DNA of 64,000 bases, from NCBI RefSeq assembly GCF_021352225.1, contig NZ_JAAUVI010000015.1, positions 1 through 64,000 on the forward strand, given 5' to 3'. Under the pieces are notes generated by a model. It was given only the letters and a program-made list of their open reading frames with translations. It was not told the DNA's origin and ran no database searches. The stretch comes from Methylobacterium sp. C25. Its GTDB lineage: Bacteria; Pseudomonadota; Alphaproteobacteria; Rhizobiales; Beijerinckiaceae. This document shows, in pieces, positions 15,294 to 23,673 of this stretch (its first letter is position 1; every line of letters starts with the position of its first letter). A program made the position numbers and the translations under genes.

Positions 15294-15674
15294 TCAGCCC
15301 TTCCAAGCCGTGACGATATAAGCCACAGCGCCACGCTCGACGACATCGACGATCGCAGCCTCGCTCACAGACCCCGGGTTGCTGACCCATAGCAAGGAGT
15401 CGCGCGTCGGCACGAATGTCTGCCCATTCCAGTCCGTCAGCGGTTTCTTGAGCATCGCTGTAGCCTTCTGGAGCAGATCGCCGACCAGAAAGGAGCGTTC
15501 TTCACCATGGTCGCTGAAGCCGATCGCAAGGGTCCTGCTCGCCCCGCGGTAGCACGCGAAGTCTGTCGGAAAGCAGCCTCCGAATTCAAAGGCGATCATC
15601 CGCGCTCGATCGAGCCCGGACAGCGCCTCGATCAGAGCGCCTAGGGTCAGCTGGCGCTGCGAATGCGCGTTCAT
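15294..15674 (-). CDS. Hypothetical protein, phage-type
   Basis: A 126-residue protein. LTLGALIEALSGLDRARMIAFEFGGCFPTDF, quoted in pieces as LTLGALIEAL and FEFGGCFPTDF, matches a family found mostly in phages and mobile DNA. It is followed by YRGASRTLAIGF, LLQKATAML and RDSLLWVSNPGSVSEAAIV. In relatives a W-x-x-N-x-G motif follows a T-R-D-T-P strand, as seen here. It may be a relic of phage-derived material. No enzymatic motif. ATG 15674 has no clear RBS. Confidence 0.6.
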   Translation of the reverse strand: MNAHSQRQLTLGALIEALSGLDRARMIAFEFGGCFPTDFACYRGASRTLAIGFSDHGEERSFLVGDLLQKATAMLKKPLTDWNGQTFVPTRDSLLWVSNPGSVSEAAIVDVVERGAVAYIVTAWKG

Positions 15675-15812
15675 CGGCGTCCAATTTCGTTCTGATCAAG
15701 TGCATGCCGACCCTGAACCACCGCTGGTTGTCGGATCGTAGGCCGTTCATTCAATGCGATGATGTGTCTCGCCGCGTTGTTCCTTAGGGCCAGCGGATCA
15801 AATCGACCAATT

Positions 15813-15914
15813 CAGCCGCCATACGGCGGCAAGTAAGCCCGCGACTGCAACGGCGGTCGAGGCTACAAAGCCAGCTATGTGCAAGGCTTTTTTACGGGGA
15901 CGAGGTTCTACCAT
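15813..15914 (-). CDS. Tiny membrane peptide, second of a coupled pair
   Basis: A 33-residue frame with a basic N-terminus (MVEPRPRKKALHIAG) and one hydrophobic segment. Its ATG overlaps the stop of the upstream tiny gene (CTATGGTAG), the classic layout for translational coupling. No homologue is recognised. Confidence 0.35.
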
Positions 15915-16018
15915 AGCCCGGTTACCCACCCGATCACCCAAAAAATGAATGCCACGCCTGCCCACATGCCGATCGCAGGGATGACGATGCTCCAGCGAGG
16001 TTCGGGGGGCTCAGCCAT
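15908..16018 (-). CDS. Tiny membrane peptide, first of a coupled pair
   Basis: A 36-residue frame starting at ATG 16018, with a short polar start (MAEPPEPRW) and one convincing transmembrane helix (core IPAIGMWAGVAFIFWVIGWV). It ends in TAG overlapping the next start. The composition is unlikely by chance, although no RBS is obvious. Confidence 0.45.
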   Translation of the reverse strand: MAEPPEPRWSIVIPAIGMWAGVAFIFWVIGWVTGLW

Positions 16019-16145
16019 GGCTCAGGCTATTCGGGATCGAGTGGGGAGCGAAAGCTGTTGAACGTCTCTCGGGAGCCCCGAGTTCAAGCTTGGCACCGCT
16101 ACTAATTTCGCAAAATCTCCGAACTGCCAAAAACAGGAGACGTGC

Positions 16146-16340
16146 TTGCGATATTTTATTCTGGTGCTGGCCATCATCAGCTCGACGACTGCATTCGCTA
16201 AGAATAAGCACGACGCCGCGATGGAGGCACAGCGCTGCATTTGGAGCTGCAACGATTTCACCGACGGAAAGCAACCGGCATACAATGCCTGCATCAAACG
16301 CGACTGCGATACCGGACCGTCGAGGCACCAGCGGCGGTAA
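16146..16340 (+). CDS. Small secreted four-Cys protein
   Basis: A 64-residue protein with TTG start at 16146, seven bases after AGGAG. Residues 1-18 form a Sec signal peptide (MRYFILVLAIISSTTAFA). The mature part has RCIWSC, NACIKRDCD and a basic tail, so four Cys in two C-x3-C pairs can form two disulfides in the periplasm. It resembles short coiled-coil-helix peptides. Function unknown. Confidence 0.6.
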   Translation: MRYFILVLAIISSTTAFAKNKHDAAMEAQRCIWSCNDFTDGKQPAYNACIKRDCDTGPSRHQRR

Positions 16341-16450
16341 ATGCATGGTCCAAAAATGACCAACTGTGCAAAAACCGCTGTGTCCTCGGCGACTGTTAGC
16401 CTTTCACCCTTACGGGCCAGACCTCGGGTTCAAACACGTGGTCAATCGTC

Positions 16451-16726
16451 ATGGCGCTCACAGGACGCTTCTGGTTCCGTAAGACGTGGACCGGCAAAGT
16501 CGTACTGATGGTCGAGGAGAAGAGGCCAAGATGGCTGGGGGGCAGGGGCGCTGTCAGGCTACGATGGCGTGATGCGAAGCTGATGGACTTTGCAGAGTCG
16601 GCGTTGAAGCCCCTCCTGGCTCTCGAGCACGCCCATCGCGCAGCAGCGGCGGAGGCAACCCAAATGGCGTATAGGACATCGTCATCTGGAAAATTCGACA
16701 GCAAGCCTCCAAACGTGGCTGCATAG
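16451..16726 (+). CDS. Hypothetical protein
   Basis: A 91-residue basic protein. GRFWFRKTWTGKVVLMVEEK is a beta hairpin, RLRWRDAKLMDFAESALKPL a linker and helix, and a polar tail follows. The pattern T/L-G-x-F-x-F-R-K-T-W-x-G-x-V-L-x-V-E-E-E followed by W-R-D/R-A is widespread in small rhizobial and phage-associated proteins. No function is known to me. ATG 16451. Confidence 0.6.
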   Translation: MALTGRFWFRKTWTGKVVLMVEEKRPRWLGGRGAVRLRWRDAKLMDFAESALKPLLALEHAHRAAAAEATQMAYRTSSSGKFDSKPPNVAA

Positions 16727-17175
16727 GGACCTGACGCGTAGACTTCGCAGGACTTCGCCAGCGGGCCCGAGCGGGCCGACGAAGTTCGAGATGCGGACGC
16801 CGCGCTACACGACGCTGATCGACGAGCTGCCGATGGTAATAGCTCGTTCGTTGAACGGGCGTCGACCGACCCTCCGTAGAGGGCGCTGGCAGAGGGCAAT
16901 CGTTGACTGGGTTGGGTGATTTACAGTCCGTCCGCTTGCAGGTGGCAAATTCAACATGCGGACATGCGACATCCAGCAGGAGGCGGCCAAAAGCAACCTT
17001 TCTGCTTGCAACTGACCAGACCAGTGAGTCGGCTATCGCCAAACGCTCATCTAACGATGGAAGAAGAGGTAGATTGTCATTTTTCAGTAGATCTGCCTCA
17101 CTATCGCAGATGGCTCGGTAGTCGCTGCAGAAACAATTTTAGAAGCGGGATGCTTGCCTTGAGCCGGATCGGGCA
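16727..17175. other. No gene recognised (449 bp)
   Basis: A 42-codon plus frame at 16791 begins MRTPRYTTLIDELP, faintly like the start of rhizobial PLP-dependent aminotransferases, but diverges at once and has no upstream or downstream partner. It may be a relic. The rest should contain the promoter of the kinase operon at 17176. Confidence 0.35.
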
Positions 17176-18639
17176 GTGACCCCGTACCGACTTCAAACGA
17201 GGCTTGTCGGCCTCTGGATCATGCTGCTCGCGTCGGCGGCGGCAACGGCATACCTGCTGTTTGGTCTCTATAGCCAATCGACGGCCGTGCAGGTGTCGCA
17301 GGCCGAGCTTGCTATCGGGCGTGCCTGTCGCGCGATCATCGATCGCTACAGCGTATCAGCGGGTCAGAAAACGACAGACGAGAAGCCGGTCGACCTGCCG
17401 CGCATCGTATCGGACGCCTTGAGCGAATGGCCTGGTATCGAAGGCGGCATCTGGAGCAACGCCGGCGGTTCGCTGGCTTATGCCTTCCCGACCTATGAGG
17501 GCTCCGGCCCCAAACTGGATTTTCCAGAGGCCGAACGTGGGTCGATCGCCGTAGTCAATGCGGAGACGCGGCAGCTCGGACGTTCAGTCGTCAGTCACCG
17601 GTTGACCCGGACGCAGGCGCTCCTGGTACAGGCATGTCCGCTGCACGGTCCCGTTCCAGGGCTGACCGCCTGGACAATGACCCGGGCTCACGTCAACGAC
17701 GGTCCGGCCTATTCACGCTTTCTGGCGGCCCTTGGTTTCCTTGCCGTAGCGGTGATCGGTTCCGCGGGATTTCTCGGGCATTTTCTCTACGGCTATGCCC
17801 GTCGCATCGCTCGTCTGGAGGCGGCGCTGGAGGCTCCGCGGAGCAACGGCTCCGATCTCGTTCGCCTCGAACCTACAGGCGAATACGAACTCGACCGCCT
17901 GGTCGACGCTCTCAACGCAGCAGGCGCTCGGCTAAAGGAAGCACGCGAACAAGCCGTCGCGGCCGAGCGGATGGCCGCTGTCGGGAGGCTGAGTGCCGAC
18001 GTGGCTCACGAGATCCGCAATCCTATCGGGGCAATGCGCCTGAAAGCCGAGAATGCCTTGGCTGCCGGAGATCCAGTTCGGGCCAAGGCCGCGCTCGGTG
18101 CGATCCTTGGCCAGATCGTACGGGTGGAAACTCTTCTGCGCGACCTTCTTAGTCTAACCCAGACGCGCGTGCTTGTGCGTACCCCTACGGATATCCGCTC
18201 CCTTCTGGCGGAGACCTCGCAGCTGCACGAAGATTTCGCGCGGCAACGCGGCGTTCAGATCGTGATGCACTTTGAAGGACTGCCCCCTTCGGACCGCCCC
18301 CATATCGATGGAGAGCAGGTTCGACGCGCGCTCGAGAATCTTCTGCTGAACGCCCTGCAGCATGCGCCGCCGGATAGTACCGTCAGTCTGAGCGCTCGCC
18401 GGATCATCCGCGAGGGTGCGCCCCACCTGCATCTGCTCGTCTCCGATATCGGAAAAGGGATCGAGCCGGCGATGCGGCCGCGTCTCTTCGAACCTTTCGT
18501 TACGGGACGATCCGACGGCACGGGTCTAGGCCTCGCGATCGTGAACAAGGTCGCGGTCGCCCATCGCGGAATGGCAATGTTCCTCGAGGGAGAGGACGCG
18601 ACCACTTTTATGTTGGACCTGCCATGGCAACCATCCTGA
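17176..18639 (+). CDS. Membrane sensor histidine kinase (NtrB/DctB-like)
   Basis: A 487-residue membrane histidine kinase. TM1 is about residues 9-31 and TM2 about 184-206, leaving a periplasmic sensor of about 150 residues with no recognised fold. A cytoplasmic linker is followed by HisKA with phospho-His278 in ADVAHEIRNPIGAMRLK, then HATPase_c with an N box (ENLLLNALQHAP), SDIGKGIEP, FEPFVTGRSDGTGLGLAIV and a C-terminal FMLDLPW. GTG 17176 is needed to include all of TM1. The last 16 bases overlap the response regulator gene, so the two form one coupled two-component system. The signal is unknown. Confidence 0.93.
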   Translation: MTPYRLQTRLVGLWIMLLASAAATAYLLFGLYSQSTAVQVSQAELAIGRACRAIIDRYSVSAGQKTTDEKPVDLPRIVSDALSEWPGIEGGIWSNAGGSLAYAFPTYEGSGPKLDFPEAERGSIAVVNAETRQLGRSVVSHRLTRTQALLVQACPLHGPVPGLTAWTMTRAHVNDGPAYSRFLAALGFLAVAVIGSAGFLGHFLYGYARRIARLEAALEAPRSNGSDLVRLEPTGEYELDRLVDALNAAGARLKEAREQAVAAERMAAVGRLSADVAHEIRNPIGAMRLKAENALAAGDPVRAKAALGAILGQIVRVETLLRDLLSLTQTRVLVRTPTDIRSLLAETSQLHEDFARQRGVQIVMHFEGLPPSDRPHIDGEQVRRALENLLLNALQHAPPDSTVSLSARRIIREGAPHLHLLVSDIGKGIEPAMRPRLFEPFVTGRSDGTGLGLAIVNKVAVAHRGMAMFLEGEDATTFMLDLPWQPS

Positions 18640-20027
18640 TCGTCGACGACGACGAGGCCCTGCGCGAAGGGTTGGCCGAAACCGTGACGGATCTCGGACA
18701 TACGCCGCTAACGGTCCGATCCGGCCGCGAGGCGGTGGCCACGCTCGCGCATCAGCCCGTAGCCGCCGTTCTCCTCGATCTGCGCATGCCGGGCGACCTC
18801 GACGGGATCGCAACCTTGGGGCAGATCCGAGCTCTGTCCGATCCGCCGCCCGTCACGGTCCTCACAGCGTTTGCGAGCCCGGCCAATACGATCGAGGCGA
18901 TGCGGCTCGGCGCGCACGATCATCTTACCAAGCCGATCGGCCGCGCCGATCTTGCCGAGAACCTCGCGTCGATGCTGCTTTGCAGTCCAACCGACATCGC
19001 AGAGGAACTGGCGTGCGAGCCAGCCAACGGTCTGATCGGTTCAAGCGAAGCGATGCGGCGCGTTCAGAAGTCGATCGGCCTTCTCGCCGACAGCGGCGCC
19101 ACGGTGCTGATCCAGGGCGAGACCGGCACGGGAAAGGAAGAGGTCGCGCGCGCACTCCACGCCTTCTCGGGCCGGTGCGCCAAGCCCTTCGTTCCGGTCA
19201 ACTGTGCGGCGACACCTGCCGACCTGCTTGAGAGCGAGTTGTTCGGTCATGTCCGCGGCGCACTGGGCGGAGCAACGTCCGATCGCGCGGGAGCCTTCCA
19301 TCTTGCAGAAGGCGGTACGCTGTTCCTAGACGAGATCGGCGACATGTCCCCGATGATGCAGGCAAAGATCCTGCGGGTCATCCAGGACAGGATGGTAACG
19401 CCCGTCGGCGGAAAACCAGGTCGGGTCGATGTCCGCGTGGTCGCCGCCACGCACCGGGACCTGCAGGGCATGGTCGCCGAAGATCGTTTCCGCGCCGACC
19501 TCTACTACCGCCTCAACGTCATGCCCATCGTCCTTCCGCCGCTACGCGAGCGGCTGGCCGACATCGTGCCGCTCGTGGAACATTTTCTGGCTGTGTCGGG
19601 CAAGCGGCTCGGCGACACCGCCGCCACGCGCCTGCTTTCCCATCGCTGGCCGGGCAATGTCCGGGAGCTGCGCAACGTCGTCGAACGCGCGGCGGTGATG
19701 ACGCGGAGCCGTCTGATCGAGGCGTCCGATCTCGACCTCGCAACCGCACCCTCGTCGCACCGGTCGAACGACGTGATCGAGATCGGCATCGAGGCGGATC
19801 TGCCCGGGGCTGTTGCACGCCTCGAACGCGCGATGATCGCGGCAGCCCTGTCCGAGGCTGGCGGGAACCGGACGAAGGCGGCGCGGCGTCTCGGGATTCA
19901 ACGGCAGCTTCTGTACGCGAAGATCGAACGCTACGGTCTCGGCGGAGCGCCTGACGTCGACCTGTTGCGAGATACGACAGCGGCTGTCACAAAACACGAC
20001 GATCTGGACGTGCCGGGCTCCGCATAA
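18624..20027 (+). CDS. NtrC-family response regulator with altered GAFTGA loop
   Basis: A 467-residue partner of the kinase at 17176. The receiver (1-115) has DDD at 8-10, phospho-Asp52 in LLDLRMPG and Lys103. The AAA+ domain (about 135-370) has Walker A GETGTGKE at 165-172, Walker B GGTLFLDEIGD at 230-240, the R-finger region and HRWPGNVRELRN. The Fis-type HTH (EAGGNRTKAARRLGIQRQLL) lies near 420-440. The sigma54-contacting loop, normally GAFTGA, reads GALGGA at 212-217. In classical activators changes of the Phe or Thr generally abolish sigma54 activation, so this regulator may work without sigma54 or be defective. ATG 18624 overlaps the kinase end. Targets may include the genes at 20244-23645. 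Confidence 0.92.
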   Translation: MATILIVDDDEALREGLAETVTDLGHTPLTVRSGREAVATLAHQPVAAVLLDLRMPGDLDGIATLGQIRALSDPPPVTVLTAFASPANTIEAMRLGAHDHLTKPIGRADLAENLASMLLCSPTDIAEELACEPANGLIGSSEAMRRVQKSIGLLADSGATVLIQGETGTGKEEVARALHAFSGRCAKPFVPVNCAATPADLLESELFGHVRGALGGATSDRAGAFHLAEGGTLFLDEIGDMSPMMQAKILRVIQDRMVTPVGGKPGRVDVRVVAATHRDLQGMVAEDRFRADLYYRLNVMPIVLPPLRERLADIVPLVEHFLAVSGKRLGDTAATRLLSHRWPGNVRELRNVVERAAVMTRSRLIEASDLDLATAPSSHRSNDVIEIGIEADLPGAVARLERAMIAAALSEAGGNRTKAARRLGIQRQLLYAKIERYGLGGAPDVDLLRDTTAAVTKHDDLDVPGSA

Positions 20028-20243
20028 GTCTCTGATCTAATAAAAAACTCGCCTTCAGCCTGTTCGCCGGCTCAGACACGGGAACGGAGCGTTGCTCCCC
20101 GCGTCGAGCGATCACACAGAGCAGGCGAGCACCTCTCCGCCTCTCGTCGAACAGCTGGCGGACGCGTGAATGACCGACTGGAACGGCACAACGGCCGCAG
20201 GGAATGCCTCGCTCCCTGTACGTGCGGCCGAATAGGTCCGGCA

Positions 20244-21359
20244 ATGAGCGTGCACGACGACATCCTTATCTTCGCTCATGTCGGCGACCTGCACCTGACA
20301 GAGCCGGATGCGCAGAATACCGCCGACTATTGGGCCGTTCTCGCACAGCTCGAAGAACTCGACGGGCTCGATTTCGTCTTCCTTCCCGGCGACAACGCCG
20401 ACAATGGGCGTCCCGATCAATACGAGCTCGTCCGTATTGGCCTCGACGGCTTGAGCTTGCCCGTGCACGTCATCACGGGCGACCACGACATGGAGTCAGG
20501 CAGCCTTCACGCGTTCTACGGCGGGCTCGGGGTGCGGCAGCTGCCCTACGCGGTCACGGTCTCCGGCACGCGCTGCCTCTTCCTCGACATGTGTGGACCG
20601 GGCTCGGGCGGCCCAGAGTTCCGGCTCGGCGGCTATCAGATCGCGTGGCTCGAAGCGGAACTTAGCGGGGCTGAAAAGCAGGGCCGGGACTGTGTCCTGT
20701 TCATGCACAGCTACCCGGCCGACCTGACGGATACCGGCGAAGCGAAGCGCGTCGCCGACCTCGTCCACCGCGGTCCCGTCCGCCTCGTCGAGATGGGGCA
20801 CACCCACTACAACGAACTCGCAAACGACGGCCGTACGATCTACGCCGCCTGCCGCTCCACGGGGCAGATCGAGGAGGGACCGGTCGGCTACGCCGTCGTG
20901 GCGATCGATCGCGGCGTCGTGTCTTGGCGGTTCCGGGAACTCAACCAACCCTGGCCCCTCGTTCTCATCACGGCACCGGCCGACGGACGGCTTGCACTTT
21001 CCGAGCATCACCGCGTCGCAGGCACAACGGAGATCCGCGCCGTTGTTCTGAGCCCTGGCCTCATCGCGGCGTGTGAGTACAGGATCGATGATGGTCCATG
21101 GAGCCCGATGAGCTCCAGCGGGAACGACCGTCGTTACCAAGCCCATGTCGATTGGCCGGCTGGCACCCACCGCCTCGCCGTCCGCGCCTACGAGGCCGGT
21201 GGCGCCTGCGGCGAGGACATCGTCGAGCCTGCCGGTGAATCTTTTGCGCTCGCGACCTCGAAAGGGATCGGCAGCGACGCAGACGCGCTTGGGCCTTGGC
21301 CCGAGCGAGGCTTGCTCGGCACGCAGCTGGGGCCGAACCGCAACGGTCGGCACTGGTAG
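20244..21359 (+). CDS. Metallophosphoesterase with C-terminal Ig-like domain
   Basis: A 371-residue protein. The calcineurin-like core carries the metal-binding series: D-x-H in AHVGDLHL (15-17), GDNADNG at 49-55, GDHD, MHSYPAD and GHTHYNE. Residues from about 265 onward form an Ig/Big-like beta domain (STEIRAVVL-type strands, YRIDDGPW, THRLAVRAYEAGG) as in Icc/CpdA-like relatives. No signal peptide is seen from ATG 20244; a longer frame from 20166 adds a Cys-rich non-conserved stretch. It may act on cyclic nucleotides or phosphodiesters. It is first in a probable three-gene operon with the ArsB-like and DUF606 transporters. Confidence 0.88.
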   Translation: MSVHDDILIFAHVGDLHLTEPDAQNTADYWAVLAQLEELDGLDFVFLPGDNADNGRPDQYELVRIGLDGLSLPVHVITGDHDMESGSLHAFYGGLGVRQLPYAVTVSGTRCLFLDMCGPGSGGPEFRLGGYQIAWLEAELSGAEKQGRDCVLFMHSYPADLTDTGEAKRVADLVHRGPVRLVEMGHTHYNELANDGRTIYAACRSTGQIEEGPVGYAVVAIDRGVVSWRFRELNQPWPLVLITAPADGRLALSEHHRVAGTTEIRAVVLSPGLIAACEYRIDDGPWSPMSSSGNDRRYQAHVDWPAGTHRLAVRAYEAGGACGEDIVEPAGESFALATSKGIGSDADALGPWPERGLLGTQLGPNRNGRHW

Positions 21360-21413
21360 CGCGGCACTCGCTCCCTGCCTTCACTTCGAACACCTGCAAG
21401 GACGACCGACGCG

Positions 21414-22682
21414 ATGGGCGCTCTCACCCTGACACCCAACCTCGCGACCTGGGGCATCGCCGGTCTCGCCACACTCGGCGTGATCCTTCGTCCCTTTTCC
21501 TGGCCAGAGGCGATCTGGGCGGTGCTTGGCGCGGCCGCCCTCGTCGCTCTCGGCCTGCTCGCGCCTGCCACCGCCCTCGACGGCGTCCTGAAGGGGACAG
21601 ACGTCTACCTGTTCCTCGTCGGCATGATGCTGCTCTCCGAGATCGCCCGGAAGGAGGGCCTGTTCGACTGGCTAGCCTCGCACGCGGTGCAGGCCGCCAA
21701 AGGCTCTGCGACGCGTCTTTTCCTGCTCGTCTACGTCGTAGGCACGGTGGTGACGGTGTTCCTGTCGAACGACGCCTGTGCGGTGGTGCTCACGCCCGCC
21801 GTCTTCGCCGCAACCAAGGCCGCCGGGGTGAAGCAGCCGCTTCCCTACCTGTTTATCTGTGCCTTCATCGCGAACGCGGCGAGCTTCGTGTTGCCGATCT
21901 CCAACCCGGCCAACCTCGTCGTCTTCGCCGAGCACATGCCGCCGCTCGGCCGGTGGCTCGCAACATTCACTCTGCCATCGCTGCTTGCTGTCGTGGCGAC
22001 CTACGTCGTGCTCCACCTCACGCAAAGGGCGCATTTGAACGCCGAGACGGTGTCCACCAGCGTGCAGACGCCGCGTCTCGCGAGCGGCGGTAAGGTCGCA
22101 GGCGCCGGCATTGCCGCGACCGGCGGTTTGCTTATCGCAGCATCCGCCTACGGCCTTGATCTCGGACTGCCGACATTCGCCGCGGGACTGGCCACCACGC
22201 TCGTCGTGCTCCTGATCAACCGAGGCGGCCTCGTAGAAGTCGTCAAGGACGTCTCCTGGAGCGTGCTGCCCCTGGTCGCCGGTCTGTTCGTCCTGGTCGA
22301 GGCGCTGGAGAAGACCGGCGTGCTCGGCATGCTCGCCGACGTCCTGAAGCGGTCGACTGAGACGAACCCCGCCGCGGCGGCCTGGGTCGGCGGCGCCATC
22401 GTCGCGTTCGGCTCGAACCTCGTGAACAATCTGCCGGCAGGCCTGCTCGCTGGAGCAGCCGTCCAAGCTGCCCATGTCCAGGAGAAGGTGGCCGATGCGA
22501 TCCTGATCGGCGTCGACGTCGGTCCCAACCTCTCGGTTACCGGATCGCTCGCCACCATCCTGTGGCTGACCGCGATCCGCCGCGAGGGTGAGGACGTGTC
22601 AGCTTGGTCCTTCCTGAAGCTCGGGCTTCTCGTGATGCCGCCGGCGCTAGTCCTGTCGCTCGCCGCCCTTCTTCTCGTTTGA
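21414..22682 (+). CDS. ArsB/NhaD-superfamily transporter (arsenite efflux-like)
   Basis: A 422-residue inner-membrane protein with 11-12 predicted helices. The sequence is typical of the ion transporter superfamily that includes ArsB: VYLFLVGMMLLSEIARKEG, TVFLSNDACAVVLTP and NPANLVVFAEHMP in the first half; FGSNLVNNLPAGLLAG and GPNLSVTGSLATILW in the second, giving the inverted repeat with two N-P/N-N re-entrant segments. It most likely exports arsenite or antimonite, although the superfamily also contains Na+/H+ and dicarboxylate carriers. No arsR or arsC gene is adjacent, which weakens the arsenic link. ATG 21414 lies 54 bp after the phosphoesterase stop. Confidence 0.85.
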   Translation: MGALTLTPNLATWGIAGLATLGVILRPFSWPEAIWAVLGAAALVALGLLAPATALDGVLKGTDVYLFLVGMMLLSEIARKEGLFDWLASHAVQAAKGSATRLFLLVYVVGTVVTVFLSNDACAVVLTPAVFAATKAAGVKQPLPYLFICAFIANAASFVLPISNPANLVVFAEHMPPLGRWLATFTLPSLLAVVATYVVLHLTQRAHLNAETVSTSVQTPRLASGGKVAGAGIAATGGLLIAASAYGLDLGLPTFAAGLATTLVVLLINRGGLVEVVKDVSWSVLPLVAGLFVLVEALEKTGVLGMLADVLKRSTETNPAAAAWVGGAIVAFGSNLVNNLPAGLLAGAAVQAAHVQEKVADAILIGVDVGPNLSVTGSLATILWLTAIRREGEDVSAWSFLKLGLLVMPPALVLSLAALLLV

Positions 22683-22715
22683 TCTCGCTTCCGACCTTCC
22701 AGGAGACGCGCCCGC

Positions 22716-23645
22716 GTGACCGCTGCCCTGCTTTACCCCTTCATCATCGTTGCCGGCATACTGCAGGCGCTCGGCAACTCCATGAACGCGCAGTTGCGCG
22801 GCCACCTCATCAATCCGTTCCTGGCGGCCTCCGCGTCGTTCCTGCCCATCGTCTTCGTCTTCGCGACGATGTTCCTCGTCATGCCGTGTCCGTTGCCGAG
22901 CCTTGATACGCTCGCCGTGATGCCATGGTACGCGCCGCTCGGCGGCGTGGCGGGCGCGGTGGCGGTGTTTGGCGGCCTCGCCTTTGTCGACAAGGTCGGT
23001 GCCGGTCCCTTCAACGGGCTCACGCTGACCGCCAATATCCTCACGTCGTTGGCCCTGGACGCCTTCGGGCTGTTCGGACTGCAGAGCGGCGGGTTCAAGC
23101 CGATGCCGTGGCTCGGCGGCCTGCTGATGGCGGTTGGCGTGACCTTCATCGCCCGCGCCACACCGGGCAACACTCAGGAGCAGGAGGCCGGCCACGGTCT
23201 CGACGGAAGGCTTCTCTACCCCTTTATCGTAGTGGCGGGGGCACTCCAGGCGATCGGCGTGGTCTGGAACGCGCAGTTGCGCGGTGCGCTGGTGAACCCC
23301 TGGCTCGCAGCCACCGTCTCGTTCCTGCCGGTCGTCTTCGTGTTCGTTCTGGTCTTCGTCCTACGACCGAAGCCGCTGCCGCGGCGCGAGGACATCGAGG
23401 GTGTTCGATGGTGGATGCCGTTGGCGGGTCTTACAGGGGCAGTCGCGGTCTTCGCCGGCCTGCTTTTCGTCGACAAGGTCGGAGCGGGTGCCTTCAATGG
23501 CCTTCTGATCACCGCCAACCTTCTGACGTCGGTGGCGCTCGACCATTTCGGCTGGCTCGGCATGAGGCAGGTCGCCGCCGGCCCGGAGCGCATTGGCGGT
23601 GCCGCCCTGATGGTCGCCGGTATCGTGCTGATCTCGCTGTTCTGA
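22716..23645 (+). CDS. Tandem-duplicated DUF606 (YdcZ-type) DMT transporter
   Basis: A 309-residue membrane protein made of two homologous halves of about 145 residues, each with five predicted helices. Half 1 begins YPFIIVAGILQALGNSMNAQ, half 2 YPFIVVAGALQAIGVVWNAQ; both contain LRG-x-L-x-N-P-x-L-A-A-x-x-S-F-L-P, VAVFGG/VAVFAG and VDKVGAG-x-FNGL. Single-domain DUF606 proteins usually act as dimers, so this is an internal fusion. The substrate is unknown. GTG 22716 follows AGGAG at ten bases; the gene lies 33 bp after arsB-like, so cotranscription is likely. Confidence 0.88.
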   Translation: MTAALLYPFIIVAGILQALGNSMNAQLRGHLINPFLAASASFLPIVFVFATMFLVMPCPLPSLDTLAVMPWYAPLGGVAGAVAVFGGLAFVDKVGAGPFNGLTLTANILTSLALDAFGLFGLQSGGFKPMPWLGGLLMAVGVTFIARATPGNTQEQEAGHGLDGRLLYPFIVVAGALQAIGVVWNAQLRGALVNPWLAATVSFLPVVFVFVLVFVLRPKPLPRREDIEGVRWWMPLAGLTGAVAVFAGLLFVDKVGAGAFNGLLITANLLTSVALDHFGWLGMRQVAAGPERIGGAALMVAGIVLISLF

Positions 23646-23673
23646 CGGCGAAAACACGATGTCCGGTAGGATG

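Noticed and set aside
16791..16919. Frame starting MRTPRYTTLIDELP, faintly like an aminotransferase N-terminus
   Set aside because: Similarity covers only about 14 residues and diverges immediately; no second fragment nearby.
20060..20110. Possible sigma54 promoter upstream of the phosphoesterase gene
   Set aside because: The GG and GC elements are 11 rather than 10 bases apart and the flanks do not match the consensus.
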